64,000 nucleotides of DNA, from contig NZ_JWJG01000028.1 of the NCBI RefSeq assembly GCF_000818395.1, positions 2,401,195 through 2,465,194 on the forward strand. Reading direction: 5' to 3'. Positions 43,655 through 53,319 of the stretch are shown here, piece after piece. Position 1 is the first letter of the stretch; the number at the start of each line of letters is the position of its first letter. This DNA comes from Noviherbaspirillum autotrophicum (GTDB lineage Bacteria > Pseudomonadota > Gammaproteobacteria > Burkholderiales > Burkholderiaceae_D). The notes below the pieces were generated by a model that saw only the letters and a list, made by a program, of their open reading frames with translations, did not search any database and was not told the origin of the DNA. The position numbers were made by a program, and so were the translations under genes.

Positions 43655-44455
43655 ATGCAGGCGATACAGGCACGGTGCGACGGCGAGCCGTTTTATCTGG
43701 CGCAGGGGGACGAGATCGAGATATTCGCCCAGTGCCACCGGCAGGGACTGCCGGTCATGCTGAAAGGCCCTACCGGCTGCGGCAAGACGCGGTTCGTCGA
43801 GCACATGGCATGGCGCCTCGGGCGGCCCATGGTCAGCGTCGCCTGCCATGACGACCTGACTGCGAGCGATTTGCTGGGGCGCTTCCTGATACGGGGCGAT
43901 GAGACGGTCTGGCAGGACGGCCCCGTGACGCAGGCGGTGCGCCGTGGCGCCATCCTGTATCTCGACGAGGTCGTCGAGGCGCGGCCGGATACCACCGTGG
44001 TCATCCATCCCTTGAGCGACCACCGACGCGTGCTGTCGCTCGACAAAACCGGCGAAGTCATTGATGCCGCTCCCGGCTTTCAGCTTGTGATTTCGTACAA
44101 CCCGTCCTATCAGCACGCGTTAAAGGACCTCAAGCCGAGCACGCGCCAGCGTTTCGTCGCACTCGAATTCGATTTTCCCGACAGCGGGCGCGAAATCGAG
44201 ATCGTGGCCGTCGAGGGCGGCGTCGAGCGGGCCTGCGCAGTCGCCCTGGTGACGCTGGCAGGGCGCATCCGCCCGTTGCGCGACCGGGGATTGGCGGAAG
44301 CGCCGAGCACGCGGGTGCTGGTGGCCGCCGCGCGCCTGATCGCGGCCGGCATCCCGGAGCGCAAGGCGTGCGAAGTCGCAATCGCCGGTCCGCTGACCGA
44401 TGATCCCACCCTCATTGCGGCAGTGCGCGACCTCATTGCCGGGCATTTCCACTAA
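43655..44455 (+). CDS. norQ: NorQ, MoxR-type AAA+ ATPase for NO-reductase activation
   Basis: 266 residues from ATG 43655. Walker A GPTGCGKTRF is near residue 39, Walker B ILYLDEVVEA, and sensor-like SYNPSYQ. CbbQ/NorQ-family ATPases work with a VWA protein (NorD) to insert the non-haem iron in NorB. The stop shares a base with the norD start (TAATG). Confidence 0.94.
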   Translation: MQAIQARCDGEPFYLAQGDEIEIFAQCHRQGLPVMLKGPTGCGKTRFVEHMAWRLGRPMVSVACHDDLTASDLLGRFLIRGDETVWQDGPVTQAVRRGAILYLDEVVEARPDTTVVIHPLSDHRRVLSLDKTGEVIDAAPGFQLVISYNPSYQHALKDLKPSTRQRFVALEFDFPDSGREIEIVAVEGGVERACAVALVTLAGRIRPLRDRGLAEAPSTRVLVAAARLIAAGIPERKACEVAIAGPLTDDPTLIAAVRDLIAGHFH

Positions 44456-46449
44456 TGCCGGAAGCCGAGGAACTGCTGATCGACGCGGCGCGCCACGCTA
44501 CCGTGGCGGTGCATGGGCTGTGGCGCCGCTGGCGGCCGGAACAGCGCGAAGGCGCGCCGCTGGCGCTACTGGAGGACAACCGGCTGCGTGTATCGCTGCT
44601 GGTGGAGGCTGTTCTGGGCGTGCGGCTGGAAATCCGCAATGCGCAGCCGCCGGCCCCCGCTTCATGGGCGGCGCGCATCATCCGGCGCGAAGCGCGGCGC
44701 ATGCCGGTCGCCTTGCCTGCCAACGACGGCAGTTCGATCTACCTGCCGCCGGCGCTTGCCGCCGGTAATGCCAATGACTTTGCGCTGCTCGGTTTGCTGC
44801 AGGGATTGCGTGTGGTGCGCGGCAGCGCTTCCTGTTACGCGCACTGCAACTCGCCGCTGGCTGCCGACCTGTTCCTGCTGGCCGAGACTGCCGCCGCCGA
44901 CCGCGCCTTGCGCCGTCTGTTGCCGGGGTGGGCATGCGCGCTCGACGGGCTGTACGCCCGCTGCGCCGGCATGGTGGAGCATCTGCGCCCGGCGGGGGGC
45001 GTGTATTCCGAAGTGCATGTCTTGTACCGCAGCGTGCTGCAGCATGCGCAGTCGAGCCCGTTTGCCGGGACTGCCGCGTCTTCGTTGGAGTGGGCGGCCG
45101 AACGCGCGTGCGCGCTCCGGCGGGCAGCGCCACACCAGCGCTACCGGCAATGGTTGGAGGATCCGGTGATCGGGCGCCTTCTGCCGCCGGACGCCATGCC
45201 GGTGCCGCTGCGAGCAGGAGCGCAAACGATGCAGGGAGACCATCCTCCGCGGCGCGCAAGCCTGGCGCGCAGGCCGCGCGCCAGGAGCAGCGAGGCCGAC
45301 GAGGACGACGCGCAGCCAGGGATATGGATGGTGCAGACGACTGAGCCGCAGGAGCACGCGGAAGATCCTCTCGGCCTGAACCGGCCACAGGACCGCAGCG
45401 TCGACGGCGACGTCGAAGGCGCGGCGCAGTCGCTGGCCGAACTGGAGTCGGCGCGCCTGGTGACCACGCCGGGCCGGGCCGCCGATGTCATGTGCAGCGA
45501 TGATCCGCCGCCGCGCCTGGCGCAGGCCGCGCAAGGCGCAGAGCCTGGCGGCATGTACGCCTATCCGGAATGGGACTGCCGCTCCGGCACATACGGCGCG
45601 CAACCGGCACTCGTGCGGGTGGCAAGCGCCGGCGCCGGGCCGCGCGCCTGGGTGGAGACAGCGTTGCAGCGGCATGCGGGCACCTTGCGCACGCTGCGCC
45701 GCCGGCTCGGGCTCATTCGCCCGCACCGGCAAGTCCTCAGGCGCTGCCCGGAAGGCGACGATATCGACTGCGACGCCATGGTGGACGAACGCTGCGCCCG
45801 GCGCGCGGGTGGGGCGCCGTCGGGGGCAGTCTATTTGCAGCACCGGCGCGCGCCGCGCCGCATCGGCCTGCTGCTGCTTGTCGATTCCAGCGCGTCGACC
45901 GATGCCTGGGTGGCGGAAGGCCAGCGCGTGATCGATATCGCGAAAGAGGCCGCACTGGTGGCGGCGTGCGCGCTGCATGCGGTCGGCGCGGAATTCGCCG
46001 TGTTCAGCTTCTCGGGAGAAGGCAGGGGCGGCATCCAGATGCGGGTCATCAAGGATTTCGACCAGGCGTGGAATGCCGATGCGATGTGCCGCGTCGCCGC
46101 GCTGGAGCCGGAGAACTATACGCGCCTCGGCGGCGCAGTGCGCCACGCCTGCGCGGTGCTGGCACGACGGGCCGTCGATTTCCGGCTGCTGCTGCTGTTT
46201 TCGGACGGCAGGCCGAACGATTGCGACCTGTATGCCGGGCCCTACGGCCTGGAAGACGCGCGGCAAGCGCTGATGGAAGCGCGGATACAGCAGATCGAGC
46301 CTTATTGCTTCACGGTGGACCGGGAAGGCGCCAGCTACCTGCCACATCTGTTCGGCACCGGCCGCTATACCATCGTCCAGCGGGCGCAGCAGCTTCCCGC
46401 CGCCTTCGTCGACTGGCTGCGCAATGCGGCGCGGCGCGCCAGCCGCTAG
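44455..46449 (+). CDS. norD: NorD, VWA-domain partner of NorQ
   Basis: 664 residues. A poorly conserved N-terminal half with Arg/Ala-rich and acidic stretches leads to a C-terminal von Willebrand A domain with MIDAS motif LLLVDSSASTDAW and a later LLFSDGRPND. NorD docks to the NO reductase and recruits NorQ. The stop codon is the first copy of a 7-bp tandem repeat. Confidence 0.92.
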   Translation: MPEAEELLIDAARHATVAVHGLWRRWRPEQREGAPLALLEDNRLRVSLLVEAVLGVRLEIRNAQPPAPASWAARIIRREARRMPVALPANDGSSIYLPPALAAGNANDFALLGLLQGLRVVRGSASCYAHCNSPLAADLFLLAETAAADRALRRLLPGWACALDGLYARCAGMVEHLRPAGGVYSEVHVLYRSVLQHAQSSPFAGTAASSLEWAAERACALRRAAPHQRYRQWLEDPVIGRLLPPDAMPVPLRAGAQTMQGDHPPRRASLARRPRARSSEADEDDAQPGIWMVQTTEPQEHAEDPLGLNRPQDRSVDGDVEGAAQSLAELESARLVTTPGRAADVMCSDDPPPRLAQAAQGAEPGGMYAYPEWDCRSGTYGAQPALVRVASAGAGPRAWVETALQRHAGTLRTLRRRLGLIRPHRQVLRRCPEGDDIDCDAMVDERCARRAGGAPSGAVYLQHRRAPRRIGLLLLVDSSASTDAWVAEGQRVIDIAKEAALVAACALHAVGAEFAVFSFSGEGRGGIQMRVIKDFDQAWNADAMCRVAALEPENYTRLGGAVRHACAVLARRAVDFRLLLLFSDGRPNDCDLYAGPYGLEDARQALMEARIQQIEPYCFTVDREGASYLPHLFGTGRYTIVQRAQQLPAAFVDWLRNAARRASR

Positions 46450-46486
46450 TCGCTAGTCGCTAGTCGCTAGTCGCTAGTCGCTAGTC
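46445..46486 (+). repeat. Six tandem copies of a 7-bp repeat GCTAGTC at the norD stop
   Basis: Six perfect contiguous GCTAGTC units start at the last codon of norD, and the first unit supplies the TAG stop. Copy-number change would not alter NorD but would alter the 210-nt gap before narK1. Simple repeats of this kind are prone to slippage. Confidence 0.9.
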
Positions 46487-46659
46487 GCGAGCATCCTCCT
46501 ACTTCTTTCGGCCTATGCCGACACCGCCGGCTTACTCCCTCTGATCGAGCGCACTAGCCAGATTGCCTTTGCTGCAATACCCCTCCGGCCAATAGTGCTG
46601 TCACCAACCCCGACGTAACCTTGCTGCATCTGGTCCTTCGTCCAAAAGGGAGGTGTGTT

Positions 46660-47919
46660 GTGGCCGATCAAAGCGCAAGAAAACAAATGTCCGTGCTCAT
46701 CAGCAGCACGTTCGCATTCACCATCTGTTTCGCGATCTGGATGATGTTCGCGGTCCTCGGTATTCCCATCAAGGCCAAGCTCGGCCTGAACGAAACGCAG
46801 TTCGGGCTGCTGGCGGCAACGCCGGTGCTGACCGGCTCCCTGATCCGCGTGCCGCTTGGCATCTGGACCGACAAATACGGCGGACGCATCGTGCTGTTTC
46901 TGCTGATGCTCTCCACCGTAGTACCGATCTGGATGATCAGCCATGCCACCGAATTCTGGCATTTCCTGGTGCTCGGCCTGTTCGTCGGCCTGGCGGGTGG
47001 TTCGTTTTCGGTCGGCACGCCTTATGTCGCGCGCTGGTTCCAGCCGCAGCGGCGCGGACTGGCGATGGGTGTGTTTGGTGCCGGCAATTCGGGCTCGGCG
47101 CTGACCAAGTTTGTCGCGCCCGCCATCATCGCCGCCTTTGGCTGGGAAATGCTGCCCAAGGTCTATGCCGTGGCAATGCTGGTCACCGCGCTGCTGTTCT
47201 GGGTCTTTTCCTACAGCGACAAGTCGCACACGGTGCCGTCTTCCGTGTCCTTTGCCGAGCAGCTGAAGGTATTGAAGGATCCGCGCGTTTGGCGCTATTC
47301 GCAGTACTACTCGGTGGTGTTCGGCGGCTACGTCGCGCTGGCGCTGTGGATGACCAAGTACTACGTCTCCGAATACGGCTTCGACATGAAGCTGGCCGCG
47401 CTGCTGGCGGCGTGCTTCTCGCTGCCGGGCGGCGTGCTGCGCGCGCTGGGTGGCTGGATTTCCGACAAATACGGCGCCTACAAGGTGACCTGGTGGGTGA
47501 TGTGGGTGTGCTGGGTCAGCTTCTTCCTGCTGTCCTATCCGCAGACATCGATGGTCGTCAAGACCGTCACCGGCGACATGACCATGCACATCGGCGTCAC
47601 GCCGGTGATGTTCACCGTGCTGCTGTTCGTGGTCGGCGTCGCGATGGCCATCGGCAAGGCATCGGTATTCAAGTTCATCTCCGACGATTTCACCCACAAC
47701 ATCGGTGCCGTCTCCGGCGTCGTCGGGCTGGCCGGCGGGCTGGGCGGCTTCATCCTGCCGATCATGTTCGGCGCGCTGGTGGATATCACCGGCGTGCGTT
47801 CGAGCGCCTTCATGCTGTTGTACGGCACGGTGTGCGTGTCGCTCGTCTGGATGCACTACTCGTTCAAGCCGGGGCGCACGACGGCGGCAGCAGCGGCGCC
47901 GCTGGCAAAGGCAGCCTGA
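46660..47919 (+). CDS. narK1: NarK1-type nitrate transporter (MFS)
   Basis: 419 residues from GTG 46660, GGGAGG 6 nt before; the longer TTG frame upstream is less likely. Twelve TM helices. NarK1 subgroup features: RVPLGIWTDKYGGR loop, GLAGGSFSVGTPYVARWF and GAGNSGSALTKFVAP. Members are usually thought to be nitrate:proton symporters. It is paired with narK2, as in many denitrifiers (narK1K2 operon). Confidence 0.93.
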   Translation: MADQSARKQMSVLISSTFAFTICFAIWMMFAVLGIPIKAKLGLNETQFGLLAATPVLTGSLIRVPLGIWTDKYGGRIVLFLLMLSTVVPIWMISHATEFWHFLVLGLFVGLAGGSFSVGTPYVARWFQPQRRGLAMGVFGAGNSGSALTKFVAPAIIAAFGWEMLPKVYAVAMLVTALLFWVFSYSDKSHTVPSSVSFAEQLKVLKDPRVWRYSQYYSVVFGGYVALALWMTKYYVSEYGFDMKLAALLAACFSLPGGVLRALGGWISDKYGAYKVTWWVMWVCWVSFFLLSYPQTSMVVKTVTGDMTMHIGVTPVMFTVLLFVVGVAMAIGKASVFKFISDDFTHNIGAVSGVVGLAGGLGGFILPIMFGALVDITGVRSSAFMLLYGTVCVSLVWMHYSFKPGRTTAAAAAPLAKAA

Positions 47920-47976
47920 TCAAACTCATTTGTGCGCGGGGTGTTTCGCCCCGTGCAACACCAATAGGAGAGCAAT

Positions 47977-49362
47977 GTGAGCAAATACGTGATTAGCACA
48001 TGGGAACCCGAGGTTTCCGATTTCTGGCTGACCAAGGGCAAGGGTACCGCGAACCGCAACCTGTGGATTTCGATCCCGGCCTTGCTGCTGGCCTTCGCGG
48101 TGTGGATGGTGTGGAGCGTGGTGGTGGTGAACCTGCCCAACATCGGCTTCAAGTACAGCACCAACCAACTGTTCTGGCTGACGGCATTGCCCGGCCTGTC
48201 CGGCGCGACGTTGCGCATTTTCTATTCCTTCATGGTGCCGATCTTCGGCGGCCGCAAGTGGACCACCATTTCCACCGCGTCGCTGCTGATTCCGGCCATC
48301 GGCATCGGCTTTGCCGTGCAGGACCCGAACACCAGTTATCCGACCATGTTGATCCTGGCGCTGCTGTGCGGCTTTGGCGGCGGCAACTTCGCCTCTTCGA
48401 TGGCCAACATCAGCTTCTTCTTCCCGAAGGCGCAAAAGGGCTACGCACTCGGCATGAACGCCGGGCTTGGGAATCTGGGCGTGTCGGCGGTGCAGTTCGT
48501 GGTGCCGCTGGTGATCACTGCCGGCATCTTTGGCGGCCTGGGGGGCGAGCCGCAAGCCTGGATCAAGGGCGCCGAAACCAAGCAGATGTGGTTGCAAAAC
48601 GCCGGCTTCATCTGGGTGCCGTTCATCGCGCTGACCACGCTTGCCGCCTGGTTCGGCATGAATGACCTCGCATCGGCCAAGGCCTCTTTCGCGGAACAGG
48701 CGGTCATCTTCAAGCGCAAGCACAACTGGCTGATGTGCTGGCTGTATGTCGGCACCTTCGGTTCCTTCATCGGCTATTCCGCCGGCTTCCCGCTGCTGAC
48801 CAAGACCTTGTTCCCGGATGTTAATCCGCTGCAGTATGCCTTCCTCGGCCCGTTGGTCGGCGCGCTGGCACGCGTTGCCGGCGGCTGGATTTCCGACAAG
48901 CTGGGCGGCGCCGTTGTGACGTTCTGGACTTTCGTGTCGATGGTGCTGGCGGTGATCGGCGTGATCGCCTTCCTGCCGCATGGCGCCGGCACCGGCAGCT
49001 TTTCCGGATTCTTCTGGATGTTCATGCTGCTGTTCGCAGGCACCGGCGTCGGTAACGCATCGACGTTCCGCATGATCCCGGTGATCTTCCTGACCGAACG
49101 CCAGCGCGCTGCCGCCGGCAAGGGTGCTCCCGCGCAGGCGCAGGCCGTGGTGGAGGCGAACAAGGAAGCAGCCGCGGTGCTCGGGTTCACCTCGGCGGTG
49201 GCCGCCTACGGCGCATTCTTTATTCCGAAGAGCTACGGCACCTCGATTTCGCTGACTGGCGGCCCGGAAGCCGCACTGTGGGCATTCATCGGATTTTATG
49301 TGAGCTGCATCGCCATCACCTGGTGGTTCTATGCGCGCAAGGGCGCAAACATGCCTTGCTGA
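47977..49362 (+). CDS. narK2: NarK2-type nitrate/nitrite antiporter (MFS)
   Basis: 461 residues. About twelve TM helices with nitrate-signature glycine motif GFGGGNFASSMANISFFFP and a second one around GTGVGNASTFRMIP. Arg residues in the helix-2 region (GATLRIFYSF) and GNAS-region Arg fit the substrate-binding pair. It is more like the nitrate/nitrite exchangers. It lies 57 nt after narK1 and 150 nt before narG. Confidence 0.93.
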   Translation: MSKYVISTWEPEVSDFWLTKGKGTANRNLWISIPALLLAFAVWMVWSVVVVNLPNIGFKYSTNQLFWLTALPGLSGATLRIFYSFMVPIFGGRKWTTISTASLLIPAIGIGFAVQDPNTSYPTMLILALLCGFGGGNFASSMANISFFFPKAQKGYALGMNAGLGNLGVSAVQFVVPLVITAGIFGGLGGEPQAWIKGAETKQMWLQNAGFIWVPFIALTTLAAWFGMNDLASAKASFAEQAVIFKRKHNWLMCWLYVGTFGSFIGYSAGFPLLTKTLFPDVNPLQYAFLGPLVGALARVAGGWISDKLGGAVVTFWTFVSMVLAVIGVIAFLPHGAGTGSFSGFFWMFMLLFAGTGVGNASTFRMIPVIFLTERQRAAAGKGAPAQAQAVVEANKEAAAVLGFTSAVAAYGAFFIPKSYGTSISLTGGPEAALWAFIGFYVSCIAITWWFYARKGANMPC

Positions 49363-49366
49363 TGCT

Positions 49367-49435
49367 AGTTATTAAGAACTAGCCGGACTAGTTCCAAACT
49401 TTGGGAATAGTCCGACTTACAGCGAATATCGCTGT
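49367..49435. promoter_or_regulatory. narG leader with nested inverted repeats
   Basis: The 150-bp narK2-narG gap holds several symmetric elements: a near-palindrome CTAGTTATTAAGAACTAG (49365-49382), GGACTAGTTCC with GGGAATAGTCC (about 49385-49413), and ACAGCGA-ata-TCGCTGT (49419-49435). They may be NarL or other operators, or a terminator for narK2. No clean FNR box is seen. Confidence 0.45.
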
Positions 49436-49480
49436 GCAACATCGCTGCGTAGACTGCTTGCATAGAAGTAGAAAACACGT

Positions 49481-49497
49481 CGCCCGCATCGCGGGCG
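49481..49497 (+). repeat. GC hairpin before narG ribosome site
   Basis: CGCCCGC-atc-GCGGGCG forms a 7-bp stem with a 3-nt loop, just upstream of the narG GGAG. It could affect translation start. Confidence 0.45.
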
Positions 49498-49513
49498 CAA
49501 GTATGGAGAAACC

Positions 49514-52500
49514 ATGAGTCACTTTCTGGACCGACTGAAATTCTTCAGCAAGTCGAAGGAAACCTTTTCCAACGGCCACGGCGCGGTAGTCAAAGAAGAC
49601 CGTACCTGGGAAAACGCCTATCGCCAGCGCTGGCAGCACGACAAGATCGTGCGCTCGACGCACGGTGTGAACTGTACCGGTTCCTGCAGCTGGAAGGTGT
49701 ATGTGAAAAACGGCCTGATTACCTGGGAAACCCAGCAGACCGACTATCCGCGCACCCGTCCCGACCTGCCCAACCACGAGCCGCGCGGCTGCCCGCGCGG
49801 TGCCAGCTATTCCTGGTACGTGTATTCAGCGCAGCGCGTGAAATACCCGATGGTGCGTGGCCGACTGATGCAGATGTGGCGCGAGGCGCGCGTGACGATG
49901 TCGGCAGTCCAGGCTTGGGAGTACATCAGCCAGAATCCGGAGCGCGCGGCGCGCTACAAGAAGGTACGCGGGCAGGGCGGTTTCGTGCGCGCGACCTGGG
50001 ATGAGGTCAATGAGATCATCGCTGCGGCCAATGCTTTCACCGTCAAGAAATTCGGCCCGGACCGGGTGATCGGCTTTTCGCCGATCCCCGCGATGTCGAT
50101 GGTCAGCTATGCCTCTGGCTCGCGCTACCTCAGCCTGATCGGTGGCGTGCCGCTCTCGTTCTACGACTGGTATTGCGATCTGCCGCCGTCCTCGCCGCAA
50201 GTCTGGGGCGAGCAGACCGACGTGCCGGAATCGGCCGACTGGTACAACTCCACCTACCTGATGGTATGGGGCTCCAACATCCCGATGACGCGCACCCCCG
50301 ACGCGCACTTCTACACTGAAGTGCGCTACAAGGGCACCAAGACCGTCGCCGTGTCGTCCGACTTCGGCGAAATGGCCAAGTTCGGCGATATCTGGCTCGC
50401 GCCCAAGCAGGGCACGGATGCGGCGCTGGCCATGGCAATGGGGCACGTGATCCTGAAGGAATTCCACGCGAATAACAAATCGGCCTACTTCCGCGAATAC
50501 GCCAAGCAGTACACCGACTTCCCGATGCTGGTGCAGCTGAAGGAAAAGGACGGCAAGCTGATTCCCGACTACTTCCTGCGCGCATCGAACCTTGCGCACA
50601 ATCTCGACGAAGCAAACAATCCGGAGTGGAAGACGCTGGTGATCGACGAGGCGACCGGCAATATCGCTGCGCCTACCGGCTCCATCGGTTTCCGCTGGGG
50701 CGAAACCGGCGAACGCGGCAAGTGGAATCTGGAATTGAAGGCGGGTGACGGCAAGGCCATCGATCCGAAGCTGTCGCTGATCGACAGCTATGACGAGATC
50801 AAGCCGGTCGGCTTCTCCTATTTCGGTGGCGCCGATGCGGACGACGTGCTGCTGCGTAACGTGCCAGTGAAGAAGGTGCCGCTGGCCGATGGCTCGACCG
50901 CGCTGGTGGCGACGGTGTATGACTTGTCGATGGCGAACTATGGCATCGACCGCGGCCTGGGTGGCGGCAATGTCGCCGCGTCCTACGAGGACGATCTGCC
51001 GTACACGCCGAAGTGGCAGGAAAAGCACACCGGCGTCAAGGCTGCCGACGTGATCACGGTGGCGCGCGAATTTGCCGACAATGCCGACAAGACGCGCGGC
51101 AAGAGCATGGTGATCGTGGGCGCCGCGCTGAACCACTGGTATCACATGGATATGACCTACCGCGGCATCATCAACATGTTGATGATGTGCGGTTGTATCG
51201 GCCAGTCCGGCGGCGGCTGGGCGCACTACGTGGGGCAGGAAAAGCTGCGTCCGCAGACCGGGTGGACACCGCTGGCATTCGGCCTGGACTGGCATCGCCC
51301 GTCGCGCCAGATGAACGGCACTTCGTTCTTCTATGCGCACACCAGTCAGTGGCGCCATGAAAAGCTGCATACCTCCGAGATCCTGTGCCCGACCGCCGAC
51401 GGCAAGATGGCCGAGATGTCGATGATCGATTTCAACGCCAAGGCCGAGCGCCTCGGCTGGCTGCCATCGGCGCCGCAGCTCGAAACCAACCCGCTGGAAG
51501 TGACCCGCGCGGCGGAAGCGGCAGGATTGGACCCGGTGAAATACGCGGTCGAGAGTCTCAAGTCCGGCAAGCTCAACATGTCGTGCGACGATCCGGACAA
51601 TCCGGCAAACTTCCCGCGCAACATGTTCGTCTGGCGCTCCAACATTCTGGGCAGCTCCGGCAAGGGACATGAATACTTCCTGAAGTATTTGCTGGGTACC
51701 CAGAACGCGGTCATGAACAGCGAGGAAGGTTGCGTCAAGCCGAAAGACGTGAAAGTGCGTCCGGCGGTGGAAGGCAAGCTGGACCTGCTGGTGGTGCTCG
51801 ACTTCCGCATGTCGACCACCTGCCTGTACGGCGACATCGTGCTGCCAACGGCGACCTGGTATGAAAAGGACGACCTGAATACGTCCGACATGCACCCGTT
51901 CATCCATCCGTTGTCGGAAGCGGTGCAGCCGCTATGGCAGTCGAAGTCCGACTGGGAAATCTACAAGGGCATCGCGAAGAAGTTTTCCGAAATCGGCGGC
52001 GAATACCTCGGCACGCAAAAGGATCTGGTGCTCACGCCGCTGATGCACGACACGCCCGGAGAGCTGGCCCAGCCGTTCGATCCGAAGGATTGGCGCGCCG
52101 GCGAATGCGAGCCGATCCCCGGCAAGACCATGCCGGCGATGACGGTCGTCGAGCGCAATTACGGCGACGTCTACAAGAAGTTCACGTCGATCGGCCCCTT
52201 GCTCGAAAAAGTCGGCAACGGCGGCAAGGGCATCGCCTGGAAGACCGCACATGAAGTCGACGTCCTGCGCGGTATCAACCGCGTGGTTACGGAAGAGGGC
52301 GTGTCGAAGGGGCAGCCGCGTCTTGAAACCGCGATCGATGCGGCCGAAATGATCCTGTCGCTGGCGCCGGAAACCAACGGCCACGTGGCGGTCAAGGCAT
52401 GGGATGCGCTGTCGAAGATCACCGGGCGCGACCATACTCACCTGGCGATCCCGCGCGAGCACGACAGCATCCGCTTCCGCGACGTGCAGGCCCAGCCGCG

Positions 52501-53302
52501 CAAGATCATCTCTTCGCCGACCTGGTCCGGCCTGGAATCCGAGGAAGTCAGCTACAACGCCGGCTACACCAACGTGCACGAGCTGATTCCATGGCGCACC
52601 TTGACCGGGCGCCAGCAGTTCTACCAGGATCACCTGTGGATGCGCCAGTTCGGCGAAGGCTTCTGCGTGTACAAGCCGGCGATCAATACCAAGACGACCG
52701 CAGGCATGCTCGGCAAGCGGCCGAACGGCAACAAGGAAATCGCGCTGAACTGGATCACGCCGCACCAGAAGTGGGGTATCCACTCGACCTACTCGGACAA
52801 CCTGCGCCTGTTGACGCTGTCGCGCGGCGGCCCGCACGTGTGGCTGTCGGAAGAGGATGCGAAGGTGGCCGGCATCGTGGACAACGACTGGATCGAGGTA
52901 TTCAACGTCAACGGCACGCTCACGGCCCGCGCCGTGGTTAGCCAGCGCGTCCCGGTCGGCATGACATTGATGTACCACGCCCAGGAAAAGATCGTGAACG
53001 TGCCGGGGGCGGAAACCTCGGGCATGCGCGGTGGCATCCACAATTCGGTGACCCGCGCAGTGACCAAGCCGACCCACATGATCGGCGGTTATGCGCAGCT
53101 GTCGTATGGCTTCAACTACTACGGCACGGTCGGCTCCAACCGCGACGAATTCGTCTTGGTGCGCAAGATGAAGAACATCGACTGGCTGGAAGGGCCGCGC
53201 GCCGAGGAGCCCGAAGCGAAGCACGCGCCGCACGGCAATGCGGTAGCGGTCAAGCATGAGGAAGAGCCGGCGATCGCGATGCAGCCGAAGCCCGCCGTAT
53301 AA
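49514..53302 (+). CDS. narG: Respiratory nitrate reductase alpha subunit
   Basis: 1262 residues. Molybdenum catalytic subunit of the membrane-bound reductase. FS0 cluster ligands: His50, Cys54, Cys58 (HGVNCTGSC) and Cys92 (RGCPRG). Molybdenum ligand Asp222 in YCDLPPSSP. The length and residue numbering agree well with E. coli NarG. It reduces nitrate on the cytoplasmic side. The molybdopterin cofactor needs moaA, found further downstream. narHJI follow in the standard order. Confidence 0.97.
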   Translation: MSHFLDRLKFFSKSKETFSNGHGAVVKEDRTWENAYRQRWQHDKIVRSTHGVNCTGSCSWKVYVKNGLITWETQQTDYPRTRPDLPNHEPRGCPRGASYSWYVYSAQRVKYPMVRGRLMQMWREARVTMSAVQAWEYISQNPERAARYKKVRGQGGFVRATWDEVNEIIAAANAFTVKKFGPDRVIGFSPIPAMSMVSYASGSRYLSLIGGVPLSFYDWYCDLPPSSPQVWGEQTDVPESADWYNSTYLMVWGSNIPMTRTPDAHFYTEVRYKGTKTVAVSSDFGEMAKFGDIWLAPKQGTDAALAMAMGHVILKEFHANNKSAYFREYAKQYTDFPMLVQLKEKDGKLIPDYFLRASNLAHNLDEANNPEWKTLVIDEATGNIAAPTGSIGFRWGETGERGKWNLELKAGDGKAIDPKLSLIDSYDEIKPVGFSYFGGADADDVLLRNVPVKKVPLADGSTALVATVYDLSMANYGIDRGLGGGNVAASYEDDLPYTPKWQEKHTGVKAADVITVAREFADNADKTRGKSMVIVGAALNHWYHMDMTYRGIINMLMMCGCIGQSGGGWAHYVGQEKLRPQTGWTPLAFGLDWHRPSRQMNGTSFFYAHTSQWRHEKLHTSEILCPTADGKMAEMSMIDFNAKAERLGWLPSAPQLETNPLEVTRAAEAAGLDPVKYAVESLKSGKLNMSCDDPDNPANFPRNMFVWRSNILGSSGKGHEYFLKYLLGTQNAVMNSEEGCVKPKDVKVRPAVEGKLDLLVVLDFRMSTTCLYGDIVLPTATWYEKDDLNTSDMHPFIHPLSEAVQPLWQSKSDWEIYKGIAKKFSEIGGEYLGTQKDLVLTPLMHDTPGELAQPFDPKDWRAGECEPIPGKTMPAMTVVERNYGDVYKKFTSIGPLLEKVGNGGKGIAWKTAHEVDVLRGINRVVTEEGVSKGQPRLETAIDAAEMILSLAPETNGHVAVKAWDALSKITGRDHTHLAIPREHDSIRFRDVQAQPRKIISSPTWSGLESEEVSYNAGYTNVHELIPWRTLTGRQQFYQDHLWMRQFGEGFCVYKPAINTKTTAGMLGKRPNGNKEIALNWITPHQKWGIHSTYSDNLRLLTLSRGGPHVWLSEEDAKVAGIVDNDWIEVFNVNGTLTARAVVSQRVPVGMTLMYHAQEKIVNVPGAETSGMRGGIHNSVTRAVTKPTHMIGGYAQLSYGFNYYGTVGSNRDEFVLVRKMKNIDWLEGPRAEEPEAKHAPHGNAVAVKHEEEPAIAMQPKPAV

Positions 53303-53319
53303 AGAAAACAGGAGCAGAA

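Noticed and set aside
49826-51907. 693-codon open frame antisense to narG
   Set aside because: Shadow of a high-GC coding strand; composition is His/Arg/Val-rich without domains, and narG on the other strand is certain.
51932-53257. 441-codon antisense frame at the end of narG
   Set aside because: Again an artefact of GC-rich codon bias; no start signal or domain.
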